Below are positions 8,065 through 16,055 of a DNA stretch of 42,842 bases, in pieces. The position numbers and the translations under genes were made by a program. Origin of the DNA: Actinomycetota bacterium (GTDB taxonomy: Bacteria > Actinomycetota > Acidimicrobiia > Acidimicrobiales > Ilumatobacteraceae); NCBI GenBank assembly GCA_017856115.1, contig JAFMFM010000014.1:1-42842 (forward strand), written 5' to 3'. Position 1 is the stretch's first letter, and every line of letters starts with the position of its first letter. The notes under the pieces are model-generated. The model was not told where the DNA came from and did not search any database. It was given only the letters and a program-made list of their open reading frames with translations.

Positions 8065-9423
8065 ATGTCCAAGTCGCCAGCGGCGGTGCGGCGCCAGGTG
8101 GCTCCACCGGAAACGTCGGAGACTTCGTCAGCGCTGGCGCGTGCCACCGCGTTCCTCGAGTCGCACTCCGTGTACGAAAAGACGGGACGTATCGAGTCCC
8201 CGAGTACCGCGAACATCGAACGCTTGGTGCAACTGCTGGGAGACCCGCACCTTGCCTACCGCACCATCCACGTCACCGGCACCAACGGCAAGGGTTCCAC
8301 CACCCAAGTGATCTCGCGGTTACTCACGGCCCACGGTCTGAAGGTAGGTACGTACACAAGTCCGCACCTGGAGCGTGTGAACGAACGAATGTGCATCAAT
8401 GGTGAGCCGATCGGAGACGACCAACTGGCCGAGAACGTGCTGGCGATTGCCGATTTGGAGCAGTTGGTTGGCACGCGACTGAGTTACTTCGAGGTGATGA
8501 CTGCCGTTGCGTTCCGTTGGTTCGCCGACAGCGCGATCGATGTAGGCGTGATCGAGGTTGGTCTACTCGGACGCTGGGATGCCACCAACGTGGTTCGAAG
8601 CGACGTTGCCGTCGTCACGAACGTGTCGCTCGATCACACGGAGTTCGCGGGTCCGACGCACGCCCACATCGCGCGCGAGAAGGTGGGAATCGTGAAGCCC
8701 GACAGCGTTTTTTTGCAGGGAGAGACCCGCGAGGACCTCCAGCCGATCTTTGCGGCCGCCGCGTGTTCGCGTCGCGTGGTTCGAAACCAGCACTTCGAGT
8801 TGTCGAGCAACGAATTGGCGGTGGGAGGCCGACTCCTCTCCGTTCGCACCACGCGTGCAAGGTACGACGACGTGTTCGTTCCGCTGCACGGAAGCCACCA
8901 GGGTGACAACACCGCAGTAGCAATCGCAGCGGTGGAGGAGTTCTTCGACCAGCCACTGTCGCGCGACGTGTTGGAGGAGGGCATGGCGGCGGTGACGATG
9001 CCGGGACGATTCGAGGTTCTGGGCCGACAGCCGCTCGTGGTCGTGGACGGTGCGCACAACGTCGGCGGCGCCGAGAAGTGTGCAGAGGTGTTCTTCGACG
9101 ACTTCCAGGTGGACGGGCGACGTGTCCTGGTGATTGGAATGCTGAAGAGTCGCGACGCCGCCGAACTACTCGGTGCCTTGCGCGCCGATGAGTTCGACCT
9201 CGTGGTGTGTTGCACGGCACCGACACCTCGCGGTACTTCGGCGACCGACGTAGCAACTGCGGCTCGTGCAATCGGGTGCGACACGGTGCACGTTGACGAT
9301 GGTGTCAGCGAGGCGCTCGCATACGCGTACCGGCAACTTCGAGCAGAGGACGCGCTATTGGTCGCCGGATCGCTGTACGTGGTGGGTGCCGCGCGACCCG
9401 TGCTCCACGAGCTGATGCCGTAA
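8065..9423 (+). CDS. folC: dihydrofolate synthase / folylpolyglutamate synthase
   Basis: A 452-aa Mur-ligase-superfamily enzyme that adds glutamate to dihydropteroate and to tetrahydrofolates using ATP. The P-loop is HVTGTNGKGSTTQ. TYTSPHLERVNERM and EVGLLGRWDATNV are diagnostic of FolC, and the C-terminal Mur-type domain has VVVDGAHNVGGAEK. The ATG start gives an N-terminal extension of about 25 residues before the first conserved helix, common in actinobacteria. Gene order folC-ndk-mre matches other actinobacteria. Confidence 0.95.
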   Translation: MSKSPAAVRRQVAPPETSETSSALARATAFLESHSVYEKTGRIESPSTANIERLVQLLGDPHLAYRTIHVTGTNGKGSTTQVISRLLTAHGLKVGTYTSPHLERVNERMCINGEPIGDDQLAENVLAIADLEQLVGTRLSYFEVMTAVAFRWFADSAIDVGVIEVGLLGRWDATNVVRSDVAVVTNVSLDHTEFAGPTHAHIAREKVGIVKPDSVFLQGETREDLQPIFAAAACSRRVVRNQHFELSSNELAVGGRLLSVRTTRARYDDVFVPLHGSHQGDNTAVAIAAVEEFFDQPLSRDVLEEGMAAVTMPGRFEVLGRQPLVVVDGAHNVGGAEKCAEVFFDDFQVDGRRVLVIGMLKSRDAAELLGALRADEFDLVVCCTAPTPRGTSATDVATAARAIGCDTVHVDDGVSEALAYAYRQLRAEDALLVAGSLYVVGAARPVLHELMP

Positions 9424-9426
9424 CGG

Positions 9427-9432
9427 TAGCCT
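9427..9432 (+). promoter_or_regulatory. -10 box TAGCCT, putative leaderless promoter of ndk
   Basis: TAGCCT ends 6 nt before the ndk GTG at 9439. It sits just after the folC stop and no ribosome-binding site is seen, so ndk may be transcribed as a leaderless message. Confidence 0.5.
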
Positions 9433-9438
9433 TGGCCC

Positions 9439-9864
9439 GTGCCCCAAGCCACTGAAAACACGCGAACCCTCGTCCTGCTCAAACCCGATGCCGTCGAGCG
9501 TCATTTGGTGGGGGAGATCGTCTCCCGATTCGAGCGAAAGGGCCTTCGTATCGCGGCCATGCAGCTGCGAACGTTGGACTCCGACACGCTCGCCAATCAC
9601 TACGCCGAGCATCAGGGCAAAGGTTTCTATGCGGATCTGGTGGCGTTCATGTCGCGTGGACCCGTCGTGGCAATGGTGGTGGAGGGTCCCGAGGACACGT
9701 GGGAGATCGTTCGCGCAATGATGGGTGCCACGAATCCGCGCGCGGCTGCACCGGGCACCATTCGCGGTGATCTCGGCACGATCTTCACCGAAAACCTCGT
9801 ACATGGAAGCGACTCGGCGGCGTCAGCCGAGAGGGAAATTCAGATCTTCTTTCCGGGGCTCTAA
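9439..9864 (+). CDS. ndk: nucleoside diphosphate kinase
   Basis: A 141-aa enzyme that balances nucleoside triphosphate pools by phosphate transfer through a phosphohistidine. TLVLLKPDAVERHLVGEI opens the fold, and the catalytic histidine is H122 in ENLVHGSDS. Length and all core motifs are normal. The GTG start is supported by the alignment of the N-terminus and the TAGCCT box 6 nt before it. mreB begins 9 nt after the stop. Confidence 0.97.
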   Translation: MPQATENTRTLVLLKPDAVERHLVGEIVSRFERKGLRIAAMQLRTLDSDTLANHYAEHQGKGFYADLVAFMSRGPVVAMVVEGPEDTWEIVRAMMGATNPRAAAPGTIRGDLGTIFTENLVHGSDSAASAEREIQIFFPGL

Positions 9865-9873
9865 GGCACCAGC

Positions 9874-10908
9874 GTGGCCGGCACCAATCCGATCTCGCTG
9901 ACGCGTGACATCGCGATCGACCTTGGCACCGCCAACACGCTCATCTACATCAAGGGTGAGGGCATCGTGCTCGACGAACCCAGTACCGTCGCACTCGACA
10001 CCGTTACCGGTCAGGTGGTGGCGGTTGGTCACGACGCCAAGCGCATGTGGGGGCGGGCACCCCGGAACATTCGCGTGGTACGACCGCTGAAGGACGGTGT
10101 CATCGCCGATTTCGACCTGTGCGAGCAGATGTTGCGGGAATTCATTCGTCAAGTGCACACGAGTCGATTCAGCAAACCTCGCATGATTGTGTGCGTCCCG
10201 TCGGAGATCACGGGGGTGGAGCGTCGCGCAGTGCAGGACGCAGCGGAATTCGCCGGCGCTCGTCGGCCGGTGTACGTGATCGAGGAACCGATGGCCGCGG
10301 CCATCGGGGCGGGCCTACCGGTCAGTGAGCCGAGCGCGAATCTCATCGTCGACATCGGTGGAGGAACCACGGAGGTGGCCGTCATCTCGCTCGGGGGCAT
10401 CGTTACCGCCAGTTCATGTCGTGTCGCCGGTGACGAGATCAACGATTCCATCGTGTCGATGTTCAAGAAGGAGTTCAATCTCGACATCGGCGACAACACC
10501 GCCGAGGACGTGAAGATTCAGTTGGGTTCGGCGTGGCCGTTGGAGCAGGAACTCACCGCTGACGTCGGTGGGCGAGACGTAACCACAGGTTTACCCCGCA
10601 CGCAGGAGGTCACGACCACGGAAATTCGCGCCGCGATCGACGTGCCGATAACCACCATCGTCGATGTCATCAAGAACACGCTCGAGCGGACGCCGCCGGA
10701 ACTTGCAGCGGACGTGATCGGCAATGGCATCACCCTGTCGGGTGGGGGTGCGCTCTTGACGGGTTTGACCGAGCGGATCATCCACGAGACGGGCATCAAC
10801 ACTTTGGTGGCGCCGGACCCGTTGTTGTCGGTGGTGCTCGGTGGCGGATTGACGCTGGAGAACCTGGATGCGATGAAGGGTCTTACGGCGCAATCGGACG
10901 ACGAGTAA
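9874..10908 (+). CDS. mreB: rod shape-determining protein MreB
   Basis: A 344-aa bacterial actin that forms membrane-associated filaments and guides lateral wall synthesis. Actin-fold motifs are clear: phosphate 1 loop IDLGTANTLIY, phosphate 2 loop LIVDIGGGTTEVAVISLGG, and GNGITLSGGGALLTGL near the adenosine site. The GTG start begins at a normal MreB N-terminus, MAGTNPISLTRDIAIDLG. It is the first gene of the elongasome block mreB-mreC-mreD-mrdA-rodA, all co-directional with tiny gaps. Confidence 0.97.
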   Translation: MAGTNPISLTRDIAIDLGTANTLIYIKGEGIVLDEPSTVALDTVTGQVVAVGHDAKRMWGRAPRNIRVVRPLKDGVIADFDLCEQMLREFIRQVHTSRFSKPRMIVCVPSEITGVERRAVQDAAEFAGARRPVYVIEEPMAAAIGAGLPVSEPSANLIVDIGGGTTEVAVISLGGIVTASSCRVAGDEINDSIVSMFKKEFNLDIGDNTAEDVKIQLGSAWPLEQELTADVGGRDVTTGLPRTQEVTTTEIRAAIDVPITTIVDVIKNTLERTPPELAADVIGNGITLSGGGALLTGLTERIIHETGINTLVAPDPLLSVVLGGGLTLENLDAMKGLTAQSDDE

Positions 10909-10926
10909 TTCGGCGGTTGTCGAAGC

Positions 10927-11991
10927 GTGGCACAAGGCAAAACCAATCTCACCAGGGCGGTGCTGTTGTTGGCATTGGCATCGGTGTTCCTCATCACGCT
11001 CGATCTCGGTGACTCCAACTCAACGTCCAGAGTGCGCCGGCTATTCGACACGGTGTTCGCTCCGGTGGAGAACGTGTCCCGAGTGGTCACGCGCCCGTTG
11101 AGTGACGCCTGGAACTCGTTTCGCGCGTACGACGACGTCGTCGCGGAGAACAACCGTTTGAAGGAGCAGGTGGCACTGCAGGAAGGGGCCGCGGTTGCTG
11201 CCGCGGCATCCGTTCGTCTTTCGCAGGAGTTGCTGGCACTCAACGGCCTGCCAACCTTGGCGGGCATCAACTCCGTGACCGCCCAGGTGATCGGTGAAAC
11301 TCCATCGAATTTCTCGCAGACGGTGGAGATCAATCAGGGAAGCAATTCGGGCATCAAGGTGGGCATGCCGGTGTTGAACGCCGCCGGTCTCATCGGCAAG
11401 GTGACGGAGGTGTTCGCCGATCGTGCCCTGGTCATGCTCCTGTCCGACCCGGATTATGCACTCTCGGTGAAAGTGGTGACGAAATCGAGCCGGACTCCCG
11501 TCACGCTTCCACCACTGCCGACGGAGGATGCGCCAACAGTGGACTCGGTGCTCGATTCGAGCCAAACCAGTACCACGTCATCGACGACGACGACCACCAC
11601 GACCATCCTCGGTTTCACTCCAACGGTCACCACCATTCCGGCGGAAATCATTTCCGGTGGAGGGTCCAACATCACCGTGCCGATCGCCAGTCAGTTGTCG
11701 GTTCGCGAGACGGGAATTCTGGAAGGTCGAGGACCCGGATCTCAGCCAATCGTGCGATTCCTTGATGCCACCACTCGTGCCGAGGCCATCGAGGTGGGTG
11801 CCCCCATCGTGTCGGCGGGTGGTTCGCGCAGCTTGGCGCCACCCGACATCGTCATCGGTGTCGTGTCGCGCGTGGTGGAACGGCTGGGTACCGCCGGACC
11901 GGTATTGGAGGTGGAACTGGTGGCGGATTTGTCCAATCTCTCGTTCCTTCGGGTGCTGCTGTACCAGCCGATTACGGAAACGGGGAGGTAG
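10927..11991 (+). CDS. mreC: rod shape-determining protein MreC
   Basis: A 354-aa bitopic membrane protein that links MreB to the periplasmic PBP2/RodA machinery. One N-terminal transmembrane helix lies at about residues 9-27 (VLLLALASVFLITLDLG). A coiled coil follows at about 70-105, then the MreC beta domain with INQGSNSGIKVGMPVLNAAGLIGKV. A low-complexity Thr/Ser stretch (about 200-226, with seven threonines in a row) is inserted in the beta domain, which ordinary MreC lacks. The start is GTG. Confidence 0.92.
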   Translation: MAQGKTNLTRAVLLLALASVFLITLDLGDSNSTSRVRRLFDTVFAPVENVSRVVTRPLSDAWNSFRAYDDVVAENNRLKEQVALQEGAAVAAAASVRLSQELLALNGLPTLAGINSVTAQVIGETPSNFSQTVEINQGSNSGIKVGMPVLNAAGLIGKVTEVFADRALVMLLSDPDYALSVKVVTKSSRTPVTLPPLPTEDAPTVDSVLDSSQTSTTSSTTTTTTTILGFTPTVTTIPAEIISGGGSNITVPIASQLSVRETGILEGRGPGSQPIVRFLDATTRAEAIEVGAPIVSAGGSRSLAPPDIVIGVVSRVVERLGTAGPVLEVELVADLSNLSFLRVLLYQPITETGR

Positions 11992-11993
11992 CC

Positions 11994-12521
11994 GTGCTGG
12001 GGCGATTGTTGCAGGTGGTTGCCAGCCGGTGGTTCAGGTTGGTCCTTGTGACGCTGTTGGTATTGTCGCTGCAAACGACCTTGTTCAGCGAGATTCGCCC
12101 CTTCGGATATTCCGTGCAGCTGATCGCCATCTACGTTGCGGTGGCCGGTGCAGTTCACGATGCACGCGTCGGTGCCATCGTGGGTCTGGTGAGTGGGCTC
12201 ATGTATGACGCCGTTCTGGCGACGCCGCTCGGAATATCCGGGTTGGTGCTCGGTGCGGTCGGCTCGGGTGCGGCCCTGTTGCTGCAGCCGTTTCGTGATC
12301 CGACGTGGTGGCTGCGAATCTTGGCCGTGAGTGTCGCTGCGGCGCTGGGTGAGGTGTTGTTGCCGTTGGCGAAGGCCGTGGTGGGACTGGGCGGTTGGCT
12401 CACGGCCCGGGTAGCCGTGGTAGCGCTGGTGACCTTCGTGGGCGGACTGGTGTTCTGTACGCCGCTCATTCCAGTGACTCGCTGGACCTTGCGTGAAAGG
12501 GTGTCAATTGGCCGGCGATAG
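11994..12521 (+). CDS. mreD: rod shape-determining protein MreD
   Basis: A 175-aa, highly hydrophobic polytopic membrane protein with about five predicted helices. It has the MreD-like pattern of an N-terminal helix (LVLVTLLVLSLQTTLF) and later GLVSGLMYDAVLATPLGISGL. MreD sequences are weakly conserved, so the assignment rests on hydrophobicity, this motif and position between mreC and mrdA. GTG start 2 nt after the mreC stop; its end overlaps the PBP2 start by 14 nt. Confidence 0.85.
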   Translation: MLGRLLQVVASRWFRLVLVTLLVLSLQTTLFSEIRPFGYSVQLIAIYVAVAGAVHDARVGAIVGLVSGLMYDAVLATPLGISGLVLGAVGSGAALLLQPFRDPTWWLRILAVSVAAALGEVLLPLAKAVVGLGGWLTARVAVVALVTFVGGLVFCTPLIPVTRWTLRERVSIGRR

Positions 12522-14673
12522 TCAACAGCGTCGCTGGACCGCGCTCGGCGGCTTTGCCATCGTGCTCTTGGCCTTGTTGTTGACGCGGGTGTGGTTCCTG
12601 CAGGCGGTCACCAAGGAGGAGACCGAGCGCATCATCCTGCGGGTTCAGTCCCGCGTGGTGAAGCTGATCCCTGAGCGTGGACGTATCTTTGACGTGAACG
12701 GTCGCGTGGTTGCCGACAACAAACGGGTGCTCGTTGCCACCATCGACAGGCGCGTCATCGCCGATCCGCAGGATCGATTGGAGATGTTCCAGCGGTTGTC
12801 CGGGCCGCTCAACACACCGGTCGAACGTTTGTACACGCGCGCCGACGACAAGCGGTACGACCAACTCACGGAGATGCCGTTGGCCTTCGACATCTCCGAG
12901 GAGCAGGCGGCGTTCATCATGGAGCGCATCGAGGATTACCCCGGTGTGGTCGTAAAGGAGGATTGGCGACGGATCTATCCGTATGGTGCCATCGGCAGTC
13001 ATGTACTGGGGTTTCTCGGTGCGATCCAGAAGGATTCTGCTGCTTATTACAAGTCGCTGGGGTACGACCCCAATGAACGGGTCGGCTTGTACGGGGTGGA
13101 GCTCACGTACGAGGTGGATCTTCGGGGTGTGCCTGGCTACATCCGCTACGAAGTGGATGCCGTCGGAAGAATCAAACGTGTCCTGGAGCGCGTCGAATCC
13201 CAGCCCGGACGCGATCTACAACTGAGTATCGATTGGAAGGTGCAACAGTTCGCAGAGCAAGCCTTGGAAACCCAGCTGCTGGTTCGTCAACGAAACGAAG
13301 CACCACAGGTGTTCTCGCCCGACGGGCTTCCCGATCCCCAGTACGACGAGGTGAACTACTACAAGGCTCCGGCCGGCTCCGTCGTGGTGATGAACCACAA
13401 CACCGGTGAGATAGCGGCGATGGCGTCGTACCCGCGATTCGATGGGAGATGGTTCACCGCCAACGTCGATGCCGAGAAGTTCGCGCAGGTGTTTCCGCAA
13501 ACCGACGATCCCGACCTCTCGATCCTGGTGAATCGCGCGGTGTCGGGTAGGTACAACCTGGGCTCCAGCTTCAAGCCCTTCGTGGCGTATGCGGCACTGC
13601 ACTCCGGGCAACTGCCCGGGGGAGTCGACTATCAATTCGACGATCGTGGTACCTACAAACTCGACAGCATCCCCAAGGAGCGGTGCGACCAGGGAGTGAA
13701 ATGCGTGTTTCGAAATGCCGTGTGTCGAGCAACCGGGGCGCCCTGTCGCTACGGAAAGGTCAATGTCGAGGCAGCCCTGGCGGTGTCGAGCGATGCATTC
13801 TTCTACAAGATCGGCGAGCAGATCCTCACCGAACGTGGATATCGCGCGGTCCTGGAGGAGGAGGTACGGCGATTCGGGTTCGGTTCACCAACCAACGTGG
13901 ATCTTCCGTTCGAATATGCGGGCACCATTCCGAATGCCGCCTACAAGCGCTACCTGGCCGACCGCGGTGTGATTGCCGAGGATGCCGGTCGCGCCTACTA
14001 CGTGGGTGACAACGTGTTGTTCGCGATCGGACAAGGGTTGTTGTCGGCAACGCCGCTGCAGGTGGCGAACGCGTACGCAACGCTGGCCAACGGTGGCACA
14101 TTGCGCGAACCCCGGGTGGTGCGCTCGGTACTACAACCAGGTACGCGCAACAAGACCTCGGGTCTGGCGGACTTGCAGACCGCCTCGGTGAGTCAGCGTG
14201 TGAGTGCCCAGTCGGCAAAGACGAAGGTTCCGCTTCCGCCGGACGTGCGCGAACCCATCGTGAACGGTCTGCGGCGCGTGATCACCGGGCCGGGCGTTAC
14301 GTTCGACTACTACCACAAGACCACGGGCGAGAACCTGTTTCGCAACTACACCGGTGTTCCGATCGCCGGCAAGACGGGTACCGCCCAAGGTTTCAACAAC
14401 CTGCCGTGGAACGACTCGTCGGCGTTCGGTGCCTTCAGCCTCGATGCCACCAAGCCGTACAGTGCCTTTGCATACCTCGAAAAATCGGGATACGGAGCCA
14501 CGGCCGCGGCCCCGGTCGTCAAGTGCATCTTCCTTGCACTGAGCGGCAAATGGCGGGTGGACGACGTGGTGCCAGCCGATCCGCTCGACACGGCGTCGAA
14601 CCTTGCCGCCTCGTCGACCCGATTGCGAAACCCTATGTGCCTGGTGAGCAGCGCACTGGATGCGAGGGACTGA
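12508..14673 (+). CDS. mrdA: penicillin-binding protein 2 (peptidoglycan DD-transpeptidase)
   Basis: A 721-aa class B PBP that cross-links lateral wall peptidoglycan with RodA. A membrane anchor lies at about residues 12-32. The dimerisation/pedestal domain contains IPERGRIFDVNG. The transpeptidase motifs are S353-SFK, S427-S-D429 (SxD, as in E. coli PBP2) and K622-TG. A cysteine-rich insert (RCDQGVKCVFRNAVC...) lies between the first two motifs. I prefer the TTG at 12508, which has GAAAGG 7 nt upstream; GTG 12493 would add five residues and is the alternative. Confidence 0.94.
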   Translation: MAGDSQQRRWTALGGFAIVLLALLLTRVWFLQAVTKEETERIILRVQSRVVKLIPERGRIFDVNGRVVADNKRVLVATIDRRVIADPQDRLEMFQRLSGPLNTPVERLYTRADDKRYDQLTEMPLAFDISEEQAAFIMERIEDYPGVVVKEDWRRIYPYGAIGSHVLGFLGAIQKDSAAYYKSLGYDPNERVGLYGVELTYEVDLRGVPGYIRYEVDAVGRIKRVLERVESQPGRDLQLSIDWKVQQFAEQALETQLLVRQRNEAPQVFSPDGLPDPQYDEVNYYKAPAGSVVVMNHNTGEIAAMASYPRFDGRWFTANVDAEKFAQVFPQTDDPDLSILVNRAVSGRYNLGSSFKPFVAYAALHSGQLPGGVDYQFDDRGTYKLDSIPKERCDQGVKCVFRNAVCRATGAPCRYGKVNVEAALAVSSDAFFYKIGEQILTERGYRAVLEEEVRRFGFGSPTNVDLPFEYAGTIPNAAYKRYLADRGVIAEDAGRAYYVGDNVLFAIGQGLLSATPLQVANAYATLANGGTLREPRVVRSVLQPGTRNKTSGLADLQTASVSQRVSAQSAKTKVPLPPDVREPIVNGLRRVITGPGVTFDYYHKTTGENLFRNYTGVPIAGKTGTAQGFNNLPWNDSSAFGAFSLDATKPYSAFAYLEKSGYGATAAAPVVKCIFLALSGKWRVDDVVPADPLDTASNLAASSTRLRNPMCLVSSALDARD

Positions 14674-14674
14674 C

Positions 14675-15847
14675 GTGTCGATTGCCTTTCGTGTACGCCC
14701 TCGCCCGTCGGATCCGCGTGGTTCTGCCAGCGTGCTCGATCCTTGGAGGAACGTCGACTGGATGATGATCACCGCCACGGCGATGCTCACCGTCATTGGA
14801 ATCTTCAACATCTACTCGACCACCAGTCCGAGGCTGGTGCTGCGTGCCGCCGATCCGTTCTATTTCACACAACGTCAGGCGCTGTTCGTCATCGTGGCGG
14901 CTATCTCGATGTTTGCCGTCATGTTCTTCGGGCACGATTGGCTGCGCAGCAAGGCGCTCTGGCTGTACTCCATCACGACGTTCTCGCTGGTCATCCTCTT
15001 GCTGTGGGGTAGGGCCAGTGGTGAAACGAAACTGTCGTTCGATCTGGGTCCGATTGCCGTGCAGCCGGCGGAGGTGATGAAGCCCGTGCTCGTGTTGGTG
15101 CTCGCTGCGTGGTTCGCCGATGCCGGACTACGAACCCTCCCGTACGACGAATTCGTGAGGGCGTTGCTGATCGCGGGGTTGCCGTTCTTGTTGATTGCAC
15201 TCCAGCCGGACCTCGGTTCTGCAATGACGATTGCAGCGGGGGTGTTCGGTGTCATGCTCATCGCCGGAACCCAACAAAAGCACTTCGTGGCCATCACCGT
15301 GCTGGCGGTCGGAAGTTTCATTGCCAGCATCTGGTCGGGCGTGGTTCGCGACTATCAGCTGGAGCGTTTCACCGCGTTGTGGAACCAGAACAACACCACC
15401 AACGAAAGCCTGCAGAACCTCGTCCTTCAGGTGCGATACGCAAAGCGTGCCGTTGCGGCGGGGGGATACTTCGGCAAGGGTTACCTGCAGGGTGAATTGA
15501 CGAACGGACGGTTCATCCCGGTGCAGTCGACGGATTTTCCGTTCTCGGCAATCGGGGAGCAGTTCGGCTTGGTCGGCGCCATCGTGGTGGTGTCGCTCTT
15601 TGCCTTCATCCTCCTTCGAGTGTGGATCATCGGCCGCAACGCCAATACTCCGTTCGGACGTTTTCTCGCAGCCGGCGTGTTCGCCACGTTGGCGTGGCAG
15701 GTGTTCCAGAACATCGGGATGACGATCGGCATCACGCCCGTGTCCGGTTTGCCGTTGCCGTTCGTCTCCTACGGTGGCTCCCACCTGGTGGCGTGGGCCA
15801 TCATGATCGGACTGGTGCAAAGCGTCGAAATGCGTCGCTCGGCCTGA
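14675..15847 (+). CDS. rodA: RodA/FtsW-family peptidoglycan glycosyltransferase
   Basis: A 390-aa SEDS polymerase of lipid II with about ten transmembrane helices. Family motifs include FDLGPIAVQPAEVMKPVLVL (catalytic-side loop), LIALQPDLGSAMT, QSTDFPFSAIGEQFGLVGA and GLPLPFVSYGGSHL. The operon with mreBCD and PBP2 points to RodA rather than FtsW. GTG 14675 follows the mrdA stop by one base; an in-frame ATG at 14660, inside mrdA, is the alternative start. Confidence 0.95.
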   Translation: MSIAFRVRPRPSDPRGSASVLDPWRNVDWMMITATAMLTVIGIFNIYSTTSPRLVLRAADPFYFTQRQALFVIVAAISMFAVMFFGHDWLRSKALWLYSITTFSLVILLLWGRASGETKLSFDLGPIAVQPAEVMKPVLVLVLAAWFADAGLRTLPYDEFVRALLIAGLPFLLIALQPDLGSAMTIAAGVFGVMLIAGTQQKHFVAITVLAVGSFIASIWSGVVRDYQLERFTALWNQNNTTNESLQNLVLQVRYAKRAVAAGGYFGKGYLQGELTNGRFIPVQSTDFPFSAIGEQFGLVGAIVVVSLFAFILLRVWIIGRNANTPFGRFLAAGVFATLAWQVFQNIGMTIGITPVSGLPLPFVSYGGSHLVAWAIMIGLVQSVEMRRSA

Positions 15848-16055
15848 GCGATTGGGGCGGGGCCGGGCCATCTTGAGGGTGCGCCAGGCGTGGCTCGGGA
15901 CTCGGTAGACTGCTCTCGGAGTTGGGAGCACCCAACACAAGGTTTCGATATACGCACGAGCGTGCGAGCGCAACGGGAGCAGTGCGCACCGCGCAAGTGC
16001 ACGGCAAATCCGGCGCATACGGCGTGGGCTTGCCGCCACAGGAAAGGTTTTTGAC
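15848..16055 (+). promoter_or_regulatory. rne promoter region and structured 5' leader
   Basis: A 208-bp non-coding gap before rne. TAGACT at 15906-15911 is a possible -10 box; no good -35 lies 17 bp upstream. It would place the transcript start a few bases before a perfect hairpin, GTTGGG-AGCA-CCCAAC (15921-15936). A second hairpin, GCACG-AG-CGTGC, follows at 15954-15965. The message would then carry a leader of about 140 nt. RNase E genes are known to be autoregulated through structured leaders in proteobacteria; the same here is inference. Confidence 0.4.
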
